Shown one piece after another: positions 1 through 6,427 of a stretch of 32,513 bases of DNA (position 1 is the first letter of the stretch; every line of letters starts with the position of its first letter). The position numbers and the translations under genes were made by a program. The notes beneath the pieces are model-generated. The model had not been told where the DNA came from, did not search any database, and saw only the letters and a list, made by a program, of their open reading frames with translations. The DNA is from an uncultured Methylococcaceae bacterium (GTDB lineage: Bacteria > Pseudomonadota > Gammaproteobacteria > Methylococcales > Methylococcaceae): positions 1 through 32,513 of the forward strand of contig CAIZPP010000200.1 of NCBI GenBank assembly GCA_903934875.1. The letters run 5' to 3'.

Positions 1-96
1 CGACTCGTCGCCGCCTTTTGCGTCCAGCGGCGACGAGTCGCCGCACTCCACAAGTTGCCATCCTCTAGCGATGACTGCGTAACATCAGTTAAAAAT
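1..96. repeat. right part of a palindromic MITE-like element
   Basis: Bases 1-14 and 27-40 are exact inverted repeats around a 12-base loop. The stretch ends in the sequence CTGCGTAACATCAGTTAA (about 76-93), which also ends the element at 4962-5096. The left end lies outside the window. It looks like a non-autonomous mobile element with no coding content. Confidence 0.55.
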
Positions 97-160
97 ATAC
101 CTAAAACAGACATTCCTTTAACCCTTCAGGTTAACCAAATAAGCTGCGCTATCATACCCA

Positions 161-195
161 CTACCAAGTAACTCTTTGATGTTGAGAATGCTGTA
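161..195 (-). repeat. 35-bp dispersed repeat, copy 1 (abuts panC start)
   Basis: Read on the minus strand it matches the copy at 4866-4900 at all but about three positions. Its last base is the A of the panC start codon, so the repeat occupies the place where a ribosome binding site would be; no clear Shine-Dalgarno sequence is left. Confidence 0.75.
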
Positions 196-1037
196 TGCAA
201 ATCGTAGAATCCATACCCGCCTTGCGCGAAACCGTCCGCCGTTGGCGTGGCAATGCCGAAACCCTTGCCTTCGTGCCCACCATGGGCAATCTCCATGCGG
301 GGCACCTGCGCCTAGTGGAGGAGGCCAAGCAACTCGCTGACCGGACAGTGGTGAGTATTTTTGTTAATCCCACCCAGTTTTGCGCGGGCGAGGATTTTGG
401 CGCTTATCCGCGCACACCGGAACGGGATGCGGACCTGCTTAAAGCAGCAGGCGCCGATCTGCTGTTTATGCCCCAGGACGATGAGGTTTACCCTGCCGGG
501 GCCGTTACCAAGGTCGAGGTTGCCGGGCTTTCCGACGAACTTTGCGGAAAATTTCGCCCTGGTCATTTTCGGGGAGTGGCTACTGTCGTGTGCAAATTGT
601 TCAATATGGTGCAGCCCGATGTGGCTGTATTTGGCGAAAAAGATTGGCAACAACTGACCGTGATCCGGCGCATGGCGGCAGACTTGAATTTGCCCTTGCG
701 CATAGTTGGCATCCCTACCGTGCGCGAGCCTAGCGGTTTGGCGATGAGTTCGCGCAATGCTTACCTGAGCGCCGCTGAAAAGCGACAGGCCACCGCGCTG
801 TACCGCTGCCTGTCACAAGCTAAGGCGGCGCTGGAAGCGGGGGATCGCAATTTCGCAGGCATTGAAGCGGCAGCGGCTGAATTTTTGCTTGGCGAAGGTT
901 TCAGGACGGATTATGTTGCCATCAGGCGGGCAGAGGATTTGGCTTTGCCAACACCCGATGAACGGAGCCTGATTGTTCTGGTCGCGGCCAGCCTGGGGCG
1001 GGCTAGGCTGATTGATAATATAAAGGCAAGCTTATGA
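195..1037 (+). CDS. panC: pantothenate synthetase
   Basis: This enzyme condenses pantoate and beta-alanine with ATP to give pantothenate, the last step of vitamin B5 synthesis, in the cytoplasm. The 280-residue length is normal for the family. Visible motifs are PTMGNLHAGH (28-37, the HIGH-type ATP site with His34 and His37), RPGHFRGV (121-128), FGEKDWQQ (146-153) and MSSRN (184-188, KMSKS-like). The N-terminus aligns with the usual family start, so the ATG at 195 is favoured although no ribosome binding site is visible and a dispersed repeat runs into the start codon. panD follows after 110 bases on the same strand and supplies beta-alanine for this reaction. The panB partner is not in the window. 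Confidence 0.97.
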   Translation: MQIVESIPALRETVRRWRGNAETLAFVPTMGNLHAGHLRLVEEAKQLADRTVVSIFVNPTQFCAGEDFGAYPRTPERDADLLKAAGADLLFMPQDDEVYPAGAVTKVEVAGLSDELCGKFRPGHFRGVATVVCKLFNMVQPDVAVFGEKDWQQLTVIRRMAADLNLPLRIVGIPTVREPSGLAMSSRNAYLSAAEKRQATALYRCLSQAKAALEAGDRNFAGIEAAAAEFLLGEGFRTDYVAIRRAEDLALPTPDERSLIVLVAASLGRARLIDNIKASL

Positions 1038-1072
1038 GCCTAGGTAAAACAATCCGTTTACAAGCCCCAAGC

Positions 1073-1107
1073 TTGACAATTCTTGCTAGGCTTATGCCAT
1101 TACGGCA
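1073..1107 (+). promoter_or_regulatory. possible promoter and palindrome before panD
   Basis: A perfect TTGACA hexamer lies at 1073-1078. The best -10 (TATGCC, 1094-1099) is weak and the spacer is only 15 bases. It overlaps a short palindrome, ATGCC-ATTAC-GGCAT (1094-1108), that could be an operator. Speculative. Confidence 0.25.
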
Positions 1108-1147
1108 TAATTCAATGATCTTTGTGCCTGAATATCAAGGTTAATCT

Positions 1148-1528
1148 ATGCAAACCACCCTATTGAAAGCCAAGTTACACCGGGCGCGCGTAACCCACTC
1201 CGAGCTTGAATATGAAGGCTCGTGCGCCATTGACGGCTATCTATTAGATAAAGCGGGCATCAGGGAGTACGAACAAATCCACATCTACAACGTCAACAAC
1301 GGGGCGCGCTTTACCACCTATGCCATCCGCGCACAGGAAGGGTCGGGGGTTGTGTCGATCAATGGTGCTGCGGCCCGCCATGCCGCAGTCAATGATATCA
1401 TCATCATCTGCGCTTATGCGATTCTCAACCAGGCCGAGCTGTTGAATTACCAGCCCACATTGATTTATGTGAACGCGCAGAACAAAATCGTCCGCACTGG
1501 CCATTCCATCCCGGTGCAGGCCGCCTAA
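1148..1528 (+). CDS. panD: aspartate 1-decarboxylase (pyruvoyl enzyme precursor)
   Basis: Decarboxylates L-aspartate to beta-alanine, the substrate of the PanC encoded just upstream. The 126 residues match the family length. The self-cleavage site Gly24-Ser25-Cys26 is in place within YEGSCAIDG; cleavage there turns Ser25 into the pyruvoyl cofactor. The core [15 protein letters not shown] and [19 protein letters not shown] segments are typical. An AAGG sequence sits about eight bases before the ATG. The stop codon TAA shares its last base with the ATG of the next gene (1528), which suggests translational coupling. It is a chromosomal panC-panD arrangement with nothing missing in the sequence. 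Confidence 0.97.
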   Translation: MQTTLLKAKLHRARVTHSELEYEGSCAIDGYLLDKAGIREYEQIHIYNVNNGARFTTYAIRAQEGSGVVSINGAAARHAAVNDIIIICAYAILNQAELLNYQPTLIYVNAQNKIVRTGHSIPVQAA

Positions 1529-1899
1529 TGGTTGATAAAGTTTATAGCGAAGACGAAATTGCCCTCCGCTTAGCGGAGGAGTTTCCGCACTGGTACTATG
1601 AAAACGGCTGGATCCGCCGAAAATACCGGACCAGCGGATGGAAAGCGACCTTGATGGTGGTCAACACGATTGGCCATCTTGCCGAAGCCGCATGGCACCA
1701 TCCAGATTTGACGGTGTCGTACGCCTTTGTCATCGTCAAGTTGGTGACTCATTCCGCCAAGGGGGTCACCGACAAAGACTTCATGCTGGCGAAAAAAATC
1801 GAGTCAGTGATTCAATGGGACGCCAAGGCAGAAAGTGGCGGTGTGCTGGAAGGGACCCCGGAGGACCAGCGCTTCAAATACATCAAATACGACCGATGA
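1528..1899 (+). CDS. 4a-hydroxytetrahydrobiopterin dehydratase (PCD/DCoH family)
   Basis: Pterin-4a-carbinolamine dehydratase family, which dehydrates 4a-hydroxytetrahydropterin so the cofactor of aromatic amino acid hydroxylases can be recycled. The 123-residue protein carries the family active site: His57-His58-Pro59 in EAAWHHPD and His75 in KLVTHSAKGVTDKDF. It has about 20 extra C-terminal residues compared with the shortest family members. Its start overlaps the panD stop by one base, so it is translated with panD. No phenylalanine hydroxylase gene is in the window, so the physiological partner is unknown; in several bacteria the family is also linked to other pterin cofactors. The family call is firm, the pathway is inference. 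Confidence 0.88.
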   Translation: MVDKVYSEDEIALRLAEEFPHWYYENGWIRRKYRTSGWKATLMVVNTIGHLAEAAWHHPDLTVSYAFVIVKLVTHSAKGVTDKDFMLAKKIESVIQWDAKAESGGVLEGTPEDQRFKYIKYDR

Positions 1900-1903
1900 A
1901 TAA

Positions 1904-2044
1904 CCATATAAAACCCGCCATTCCGGCCTGGATGCCGAAATCGAAAGCCAAAGGACGGTAGCCAGGTTGCCATCCATGTACGCTACCGGCATCCCAGCCG
2001 GTATGACAATGACTTTGCCTCTGGCTGAAGAACCTTCCTAATCA
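1904..2044. repeat. dispersed palindromic repeat (CATTCCGGC...TTCCTAATCAG type)
   Basis: The stretch after the pterin dehydratase holds CATTCCGGCCTGGATGCCG near its left end and GCTGAAGAACCTTCCTAATC at its right end. The latter recurs inverted near 32189-32208 and 32312-32331. It lies between convergent genes and holds no ORF worth calling. Confidence 0.5.
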
Positions 2045-2046
2045 GG

Positions 2047-2673
2047 TCAGTAAATAAGAGACTGTAAGAACCTTTGCGCCTCAGCACGGATTTTTCTGCG
2101 ATTCAGCAAAAAGCTGAGTTTGCTGCCTCCGCATTGGTGCCAAAGCCATGCCGAACGAATCCCGGCCAATAGCAAAACCCTAATTTTGTTGGCAATGAGC
2201 GGATTTTCCAAGTATTCAGGCTCTCCCATCACCATGATTCTCGGATTGATCTTGCTTATGTTGTTCTGGTAAAGATCGGCAATGCTGGACATTACATTTT
2301 CGTGGGTGATCCCGAAATGAGCCGCTTGGGCGGTGGCCCTTTCAAGACCTACGCGTATGGCTTTCTGCATCCCGTCCTGCCGCCGAAATCGGCTTTCTAG
2401 ATAAACTAGCGCCGCCCCATAACGCGCCAACTCGGTATCCACAGAATCGGATGGCCCCATTTGCTTTTCTAAAAGCTTGAAGCCACTATGCAGTTTATCC
2501 ACGCCGCCATAGACCTCGGGAACGTCATCGGCGTTTATTTTCAGCAGACTGGAAACGCAGGTCTCCAAGTCTTCTGCGTTGGTCGTGCCGGTCTTGGCAA
2601 GGTTGCACACCGATAGTACGGTTTGGCTTAAGCCAGCCAGGGCGATGGTTTGATTGCTCAGGTTTTTTATCAT
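2047..2673 (-). CDS. hflD: HflD-like high-frequency-lysogenization regulator (DUF489)
   Basis: HflD of E. coli is a peripheral membrane protein that binds the lambda CII activator and promotes its loss; its normal cellular role is unclear. The 208 residues match the family length. The characteristic C-terminal half is present: RIMVMGEPEYLENP, then NKIRVLLLAGIRSAWLWHQ and GGSKLSFLLNRRKI (about residues 145-195). The family is essentially gammaproteobacterial, which helps place the organism. In many relatives hflD follows mnmA; here it lies 14 bases downstream of a mazG-like gene on the same strand and is probably cotranscribed with it. The ATG at 2673 has only a weak upstream purine stretch. 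Confidence 0.9.
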   Translation of the reverse strand: MIKNLSNQTIALAGLSQTVLSVCNLAKTGTTNAEDLETCVSSLLKINADDVPEVYGGVDKLHSGFKLLEKQMGPSDSVDTELARYGAALVYLESRFRRQDGMQKAIRVGLERATAQAAHFGITHENVMSSIADLYQNNISKINPRIMVMGEPEYLENPLIANKIRVLLLAGIRSAWLWHQCGGSKLSFLLNRRKIRAEAQRFLQSLIY

Positions 2674-2687
2674 GAATTAGATTTTTC

Positions 2688-3044
2688 TCAAGTTTCCCTG
2701 CGATTGTATTTGACAGCATTGCCCCGCGCCAAGGCAATGGGATATTTTTCTGCATTTTTGCGTATCTTGTCTTCCACTGCCCGTTCTAGATTGATTTCCA
2801 ACTGGTCGGCTAGGCGCAATAGATAGATCATCACATCGGCTATCTCTTCTTCGACCCTGGCATAGTCTGCGGGGTGCTCGGCGATTCGACGCGATTCCTC
2901 TTCCTTGAGCCACTGGAAGGGTTCCAGCAGTTCCGCCGCCTCCACAGCCAGAGCGGTAGCAAGGTTCTTAGGGCTGTGAAATTGCTCCCATTCGCGTTCT
3001 AAGGCGAACTCCCGCAGCCTCTTTTGCACGGACTTGATATCCAT
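2688..3044 (-). CDS. MazG-like nucleotide pyrophosphohydrolase
   Basis: All-alpha NTP pyrophosphatase of the MazG/dCTPase superfamily, expected to cleave a (d)NTP or modified nucleotide to the monophosphate and pyrophosphate. The metal-binding pattern ExxE...ExxD is visible as Glu35/Glu38 (VEAAELLEPFQW) and Glu67/Asp70 (EEEIADVMIYLLRLAD). The 118-residue size fits the small single-domain RS21-C6-like group rather than the two-domain E. coli MazG. I start it at the Met read from 3044 because GGAG lies six bases upstream; an in-frame ATG four codons earlier (3056) is possible. It is probably the first gene of an operon with hflD. The exact substrate cannot be read from sequence. Confidence 0.88.
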   Translation of the reverse strand: MDIKSVQKRLREFALEREWEQFHSPKNLATALAVEAAELLEPFQWLKEEESRRIAEHPADYARVEEEIADVMIYLLRLADQLEINLERAVEDKIRKNAEKYPIALARGNAVKYNRRET

Positions 3045-3209
3045 GAACGACTCCATATATCAACGGTAGGTTTTTTTATTCGCCCGGAATAGGCGAAAAT
3101 ATGCAATTATTATAAATAATCCAATGAGTGGCGGAATGCTTGCGCAATGCGACAACCCAAGCCCGGCCTTATTATCCTTAAAAATTGTTCGTGCGTGAGG
3201 GTTAAAAAC

Positions 3210-3530
3210 GTGGATACTCTGATTCAAGACCTACAAAAGACCATTGAAACATTGGAAATTCTAAGTGAAATGCCTGCAACGGCAGGGGACCAGATCGATG
3301 AACTGCTAGACCAGTTGTTCCAGCAAAAGATCGATTTAGTCCATTCTTCCTTGAATGCATCTTCCCAGCCCTTCCAGCAGGCAGCACAGGCCATGAAACA
3401 GGCCGCAAGCAAAACGACCCGTGCCGCCAAAGAACCGGCACCGGCACGGTTGGCAGAAATGGCTAAGGCAGTTTCTGATGCGATCACGAAACTGGCCAGA
3501 CTGTTGGACAATGCAAGCCCCATTAATTAA
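3210..3530 (+). CDS. small alpha-helical hypothetical protein
   Basis: No family recognised. The protein (106 residues from the GTG at 3210) appears entirely helical and soluble: a leucine- and glutamine-rich N-terminal half (IQDLQKTIETLEILSEMP, QIDELLDQLFQQKIDLV), then an Ala/Lys-rich linker and a C-terminal helix. This resembles a coiled-coil or four-helix small protein. I prefer the GTG because GAGG lies nine bases before it; an in-frame ATG at 3147 would add 21 residues without a better binding site. It is divergent from the mazG-like gene and lies upstream of the YchJ-type gene on the same strand. Its codon use looks normal for the neighbourhood. Confidence 0.6.
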   Translation: MDTLIQDLQKTIETLEILSEMPATAGDQIDELLDQLFQQKIDLVHSSLNASSQPFQQAAQAMKQAASKTTRAAKEPAPARLAEMAKAVSDAITKLARLLDNASPIN

Positions 3531-3607
3531 GATGGCAAAAGGGGCGCGTCATCCGATGATAGTTCTTGTCATTGCCAGGGCGGGGCGGGCTGTAGCAGAG
3601 GTTTGGC

Positions 3608-4066
3608 ATGGCCGATGATCTCTGCCCCTGTGGCTCATTAAGGCCACTAGCCCAATGCTGCGGGCCTTATATCTCGGGAAGCCTATTGCCTCAGACAGCC
3701 TTGGCTTTGATGCGTTCCCGCTACACGGCTTATTGCTTGCGGGATAGTGCTTATGTGCGGAAAACCTGGCATCACGGCACATGCCCCGTTGATCTGGACA
3801 TTCGTGACGATGGCACCGAATGGCTGGGCTTGGAAATTGTACGCCACGAGGCAGGCGGGGAGGAGGATGCCGAGGGTTTGGTGGAGTTTGTCGCAAGTTA
3901 CCGGCAAGGGGGTAGGCTGCGGCGATTACGCGAAAGTAGCCGTTTCCAGCGGGAGTCAGGCGCATGGTTCTATCTCGACGGGATAGTCCAGCCTGAACCT
4001 ATGCCTGGCCGTAACGATCCCTGCTGCTGCGGCAGCGGGAAAAAGTACAAAAAATGTTGTATATGA
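3608..4066 (+). CDS. YchJ family SEC-C zinc-binding protein
   Basis: YchJ/UPF0225 proteins have a central NTF2-like domain bracketed by cysteine motifs; their molecular role is not established. The 152-residue protein has the N-terminal motif CPCGSLRPLAQCC (Cys6, Cys8, Cys17, Cys18) and the C-terminal SEC-C motif with Cys139, Cys141, Cys150 and Cys151. In the second motif the usual proline between the first two ligands is replaced by cysteine (PCCCGSGKKYKKCC), a small oddity. GAGG stands seven bases before the ATG. The stop TGA overlaps the ATG of the following metallophosphoesterase (ATGA), so the two were translationally coupled before the second gene decayed. Confidence 0.9.
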   Translation: MADDLCPCGSLRPLAQCCGPYISGSLLPQTALALMRSRYTAYCLRDSAYVRKTWHHGTCPVDLDIRDDGTEWLGLEIVRHEAGGEEDAEGLVEFVASYRQGGRLRRLRESSRFQRESGAWFYLDGIVQPEPMPGRNDPCCCGSGKKYKKCCI

Positions 4067-4796
4067 GCCAATCCAAACTTGAACGCTGCCCCCCCATTGA
4101 TGCGGAAGTTTATGGCAAACTCAGCGAAAGGGTGGGGCGTTGCCATGTTGATCTTCGCCTAGGGATAGAGCATGACCGGGAGTCCCGGGTTTTTGGCCAA
4201 GGCCGCAGCTTTTTCCATATTGAAAACTGGTATTCCATACATGGACTGATCCGTCTTACGCTTAGATTATGTCTGCTGCATGGACGGGGCCAGCGCAATG
4301 CGCGGCATATTTTAATCCGCCATAATGAGTTTGTGTTCGACGGACTCCCTGAAGCCTTCGACGGCTTTAAGCTGCTCCACCTCAGCGATATGCACTTAGA
4401 TGTCGCCGAGGGCATCGTTGAAGCGCACCTTGATGCCTTGCAGCGGGTGGGCACTTACGATATTTGTGTGATGCGGTGTCCATTTTACTGTCCCATTCCC
4501 CGGAAGTGTACCGGCACGCCGCCTATGCGCGTTTCAATGCCATGTTGAGCGGGCATACCCACGGCGGGCAAATCTGCCTGCCGGGCGGGCGGCCCATCAT
4601 GCTCAATGCCAACGCCCCCCGCGCCCTCTGCAATGGCCCTTGGCGCTATCATGGCTTGCAAGGGTACACCTCAGTGGGTTCGGGGGCCTGCATTGTCGAT
4701 GTGCGCATGAATTGCCCGCCGGAAATCACCGTGCATACCTTGCGCAAGGGTTTCCCATCGGACCAAACCATTCCGCCGTCCACCGGCCAGTCGTAG
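4063..4796 (+). pseudogene. metallophosphoesterase pseudogene (internal deletion and frameshift)
   Basis: The 5' part (4063 to about 4475) encodes the N-terminal portion up to the first metal motif, LLHLSDMHLD, and on to DICVM. The 3' part, in another frame (about 4473 to 4742), encodes the family C-terminus: ILLSHSPEVY, LSGHTHGGQICLPGG and GYTSVGSGACIVDVRMNCPPEITVH. An intact calcineurin-like phosphoesterase of this type has about 100 further residues between these blocks, with the GDF and GNHD metal motifs. Those are absent and the reading frame changes at the join. The only start for the 3' frame is an internal TTG without a ribosome binding site, so it is not a second gene. The last residues after about 4742 run into sequence belonging to another relic. 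Confidence 0.85.
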
Positions 4797-4882
4797 CGTG
4801 AGCCTAGCCAATTCCTTGCAATGCTGGGTGCGCCATTGGCGGTGAACAATAGCAGTAAAATCGCATACAGCGTTTTCAACAT
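4745..4882 (-). pseudogene. 5' remnant of a DUF46/CDP-archaeol synthase-like gene
   Basis: Read on the minus strand from the ATG at 4882, 46 residues look like the N-terminus of a small membrane protein: a hydrophobic helix (TLYAILLLLFTANGAPSIA) followed by WLGSRYDWPVDGG and WSDGKPL. The order NGAP, then W/F-P-D-G-G, then DG-PL matches my recollection of DUF46 (CDP-archaeol synthase-like) proteins, which continue with a G-SKT-RG motif. Here the frame instead runs antisense through the metallophosphoesterase. The rest of the gene is gone. Its first codons lie inside the 35-bp dispersed repeat at 4866-4900. The family assignment is moderate. Confidence 0.45.
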
Positions 4883-4900
4883 CAAAGAGTTACTTGATAG
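4866..4900 (+). repeat. 35-bp dispersed repeat, copy 2
   Basis: Reference copy of the repeat that begins TACAGCGTTTTCAACATCAA and ends with GAGTTACTTGATAG. It lies over the start codon of the DUF46-like remnant on the opposite strand. Confidence 0.75.
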
Positions 4901-4961
4901 CCAAGATGAAAAGGCAAGCCATTCAGTTAACTTGAAGCGTTAGCTGAATATTCTTTATTAG

Positions 4962-5096
4962 GTGCTGACGTTACGCAGTGCCGTTTGTTGGCCGTTGTAG
5001 GGCGGCCTTCAGGCCGCTAAACTAAGTTCGTTGGAATTGCTGGTCGAAGCGGCCTGAAGGCCGCCCTACAAGTGTTCGCTGCGTAACATCAGTTAA
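4962..5096. repeat. MITE-like element with 22-bp perfect inner palindrome
   Basis: The imperfect ends GTGCTGACGTTACGCAG and CTGCGTAACATCAGTTAA are inverted. Inside, 4996-5017 and 5049-5070 are perfect 22-base inverted repeats containing CGGCCTTCAGGCCG. The right end is shared with the element at 1-96. The surrounding gene-free stretch 4883-5271 holds, besides this, two 35-bp repeats and AT-rich sequence with no credible ORF. Confidence 0.75.
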
Positions 5097-5214
5097 TACA
5101 TCGCAAGGAGTCCCGGTTTGTATTTATGTACAGCATTTTTATCTTACAAAGGATAATAATAAAGGACGCTCAATTAGGCCATCTTGTATGTATGTGCCTT
5201 GCAAAATGATATAA

Positions 5215-5249
5215 CCTAAAAGTAACTCTCTGATGTTAAAAATGCTGTA
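5215..5249 (-). repeat. 35-bp dispersed repeat, copy 3 (after RNase T2 stop)
   Basis: Lies just downstream of the RNase T2 stop on its coding strand. A second partial copy (AAGCGTTTTTAATAGCG) directly follows the stop codon at 5256-5273. Confidence 0.7.
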
Positions 5250-5271
5250 ACCCTTCGCTATTAAAAACGCT

Positions 5272-6102
5272 TTATTGCCCAATCGGGTCGATGCGGAAAC
5301 CGTTTTTACAACTGTTGTCCGCTGGAGCCTTTGGGGCCAAGGCAAGCAAATCCTTGAGGCTCGCGCCCGGCTTCAATTCGGCGGGCAGATTGAGGTAAAT
5401 ATCCACCAACATGCCGTTTTTACAACCGAGTTTGGCGTGTTGGCTGGCACCCTGGCCCAGGCTTGCGTCCAAAGTGGCGCGGAAGCCTTCCAGACTCACC
5501 TGTTTGCCAATATGCCCGCTCATGAACTGGCTGAGGCCGCTGTCGTTGAACTGGTGGACTAAAGCGGTGGCCTGCGCATAGTATTGGTCGGCAGTGCCGT
5601 TTTGGCAACTCCCGTGTTTGTGCCATTCGTGGCGTTCCAGGCAGGAGCCAGATGCTACACTAGGCATCACCACCGCCAGTTTGTCGCGGACCTCGGGGCT
5701 GAGGCTGACTTCGGGGTAGTCGCAGAAATTGGCCGGTTGTTCTTTCGCCGCGCCACAATAGCCATAATTCGTGCCGCAACTGGTCTTGTTGGGCCACAGT
5801 CCGTGCAAGGTGAAATGGCTAGCCTGATAGACCTTGGGGTCGTCGATCCTGCATTCCGGCTTGTCGGGCTTGCTTTCACAAAAAGCGGGTTGCCAACTGA
5901 CCGCGAAAACATAACTGTCGGCCTGCGAAGGAATGCCGCAGGCCTCCCCGGAAGCAGCCGCTTTTTTCACTGCGGTGGATTCGGCCTTGGCCCAGGCGGA
6001 CTGGCAACAGCAAAGGCTGATCGCCAACAGGGCTGCGGGAAAGCCAGCAATTCTCATTTTGGGTAAAACGCCGGCATTCCAGAAACTCACACAAGGCTGC
6101 AT
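5272..6102 (-). CDS. secreted ribonuclease T2 family protein
   Basis: RNase T2 enzymes cut single-stranded RNA through a 2',3'-cyclic phosphate intermediate, usually in the periplasm or outside the cell. Both active-site blocks are present: CAS I HFTLHGLWPN (catalytic His about 100) and CAS II RHEWHKHGSC (Glu159, His163). Several cysteines are placed as for disulfides, and a signal peptide (ALLAISLCCCQSAWA) precedes the mature part. I choose the ATG at 6102 because AGGAG lies five bases upstream. An in-frame start at 6186 adds 28 residues without a signal-like character, and the Met read from about 6057 would give the shortest signal peptide but has no binding site. The start of the signal peptide overlaps a dispersed repeat (6044-6070). 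Confidence 0.9.
   Translation of the reverse strand: MQPCVSFWNAGVLPKMRIAGFPAALLAISLCCCQSAWAKAESTAVKKAAASGEACGIPSQADSYVFAVSWQPAFCESKPDKPECRIDDPKVYQASHFTLHGLWPNKTSCGTNYGYCGAAKEQPANFCDYPEVSLSPEVRDKLAVVMPSVASGSCLERHEWHKHGSCQNGTADQYYAQATALVHQFNDSGLSQFMSGHIGKQVSLEGFRATLDASLGQGASQHAKLGCKNGMLVDIYLNLPAELKPGASLKDLLALAPKAPADNSCKNGFRIDPIGQ
6044..6070 (-). repeat. repeat fragment inside RNase T2 signal-peptide region
   Basis: These 27 bases are identical, inverted, to 10638-10664, the right half of a dispersed palindromic element. They encode the residues LPKMRIAG just before the hydrophobic part of the signal peptide. Confidence 0.8.
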
Positions 6103-6258
6103 AACGGCTCCTTTATTGATTTTGAACCGCCCAATTCTAACGGTTTCCTTGAGCAGGTTATCGTCTATTGCAATATAGCTTGACATGGTTGATTGACTCC
6201 AATTATTGAGGGACGTTGCGGAACAATAGGATGGGGCATTTTATCTTGTTTTGTGCTG

Positions 6259-6371
6259 GTTCCCAAACTCCAGTTTGGGAACCCAGTTCATGCAAGCTCT
6301 TGCTTGCATCGTCGCCATCAAGGGAAGCAGGAGCTTCCAAGGCTACGTTCCCAAACTGGAGTTTGGGAACG
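6259..6371. repeat. paired 24-bp palindromes (GTTCCCAAACT... type)
   Basis: Two self-complementary 24-mers (6259-6282 and 6348-6371), each reading GTTCCCAAACT near its left end and AGTTTGGGAAC at its right end, bracket about 65 bases. The unit lies between the divergent RNase T2 start and the 3' end of the NACHT gene. It resembles REP/MITE elements and could also act as a terminator for the minus-strand genes. Confidence 0.7.
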
Positions 6372-6427
6372 AGCCAATGAGCAAAAAAGCAAAAGCCGCA
6401 AAGGGAAAAAGCACAAAGAGCAAAGGG

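Noticed and set aside
4464-4796. Possible separate gene for the C-terminal metallophosphoesterase part
   Set aside because: It begins at an internal TTG with no ribosome binding site and contains only the family's C-terminal motifs; it is the frameshifted rest of the gene starting at 4063.
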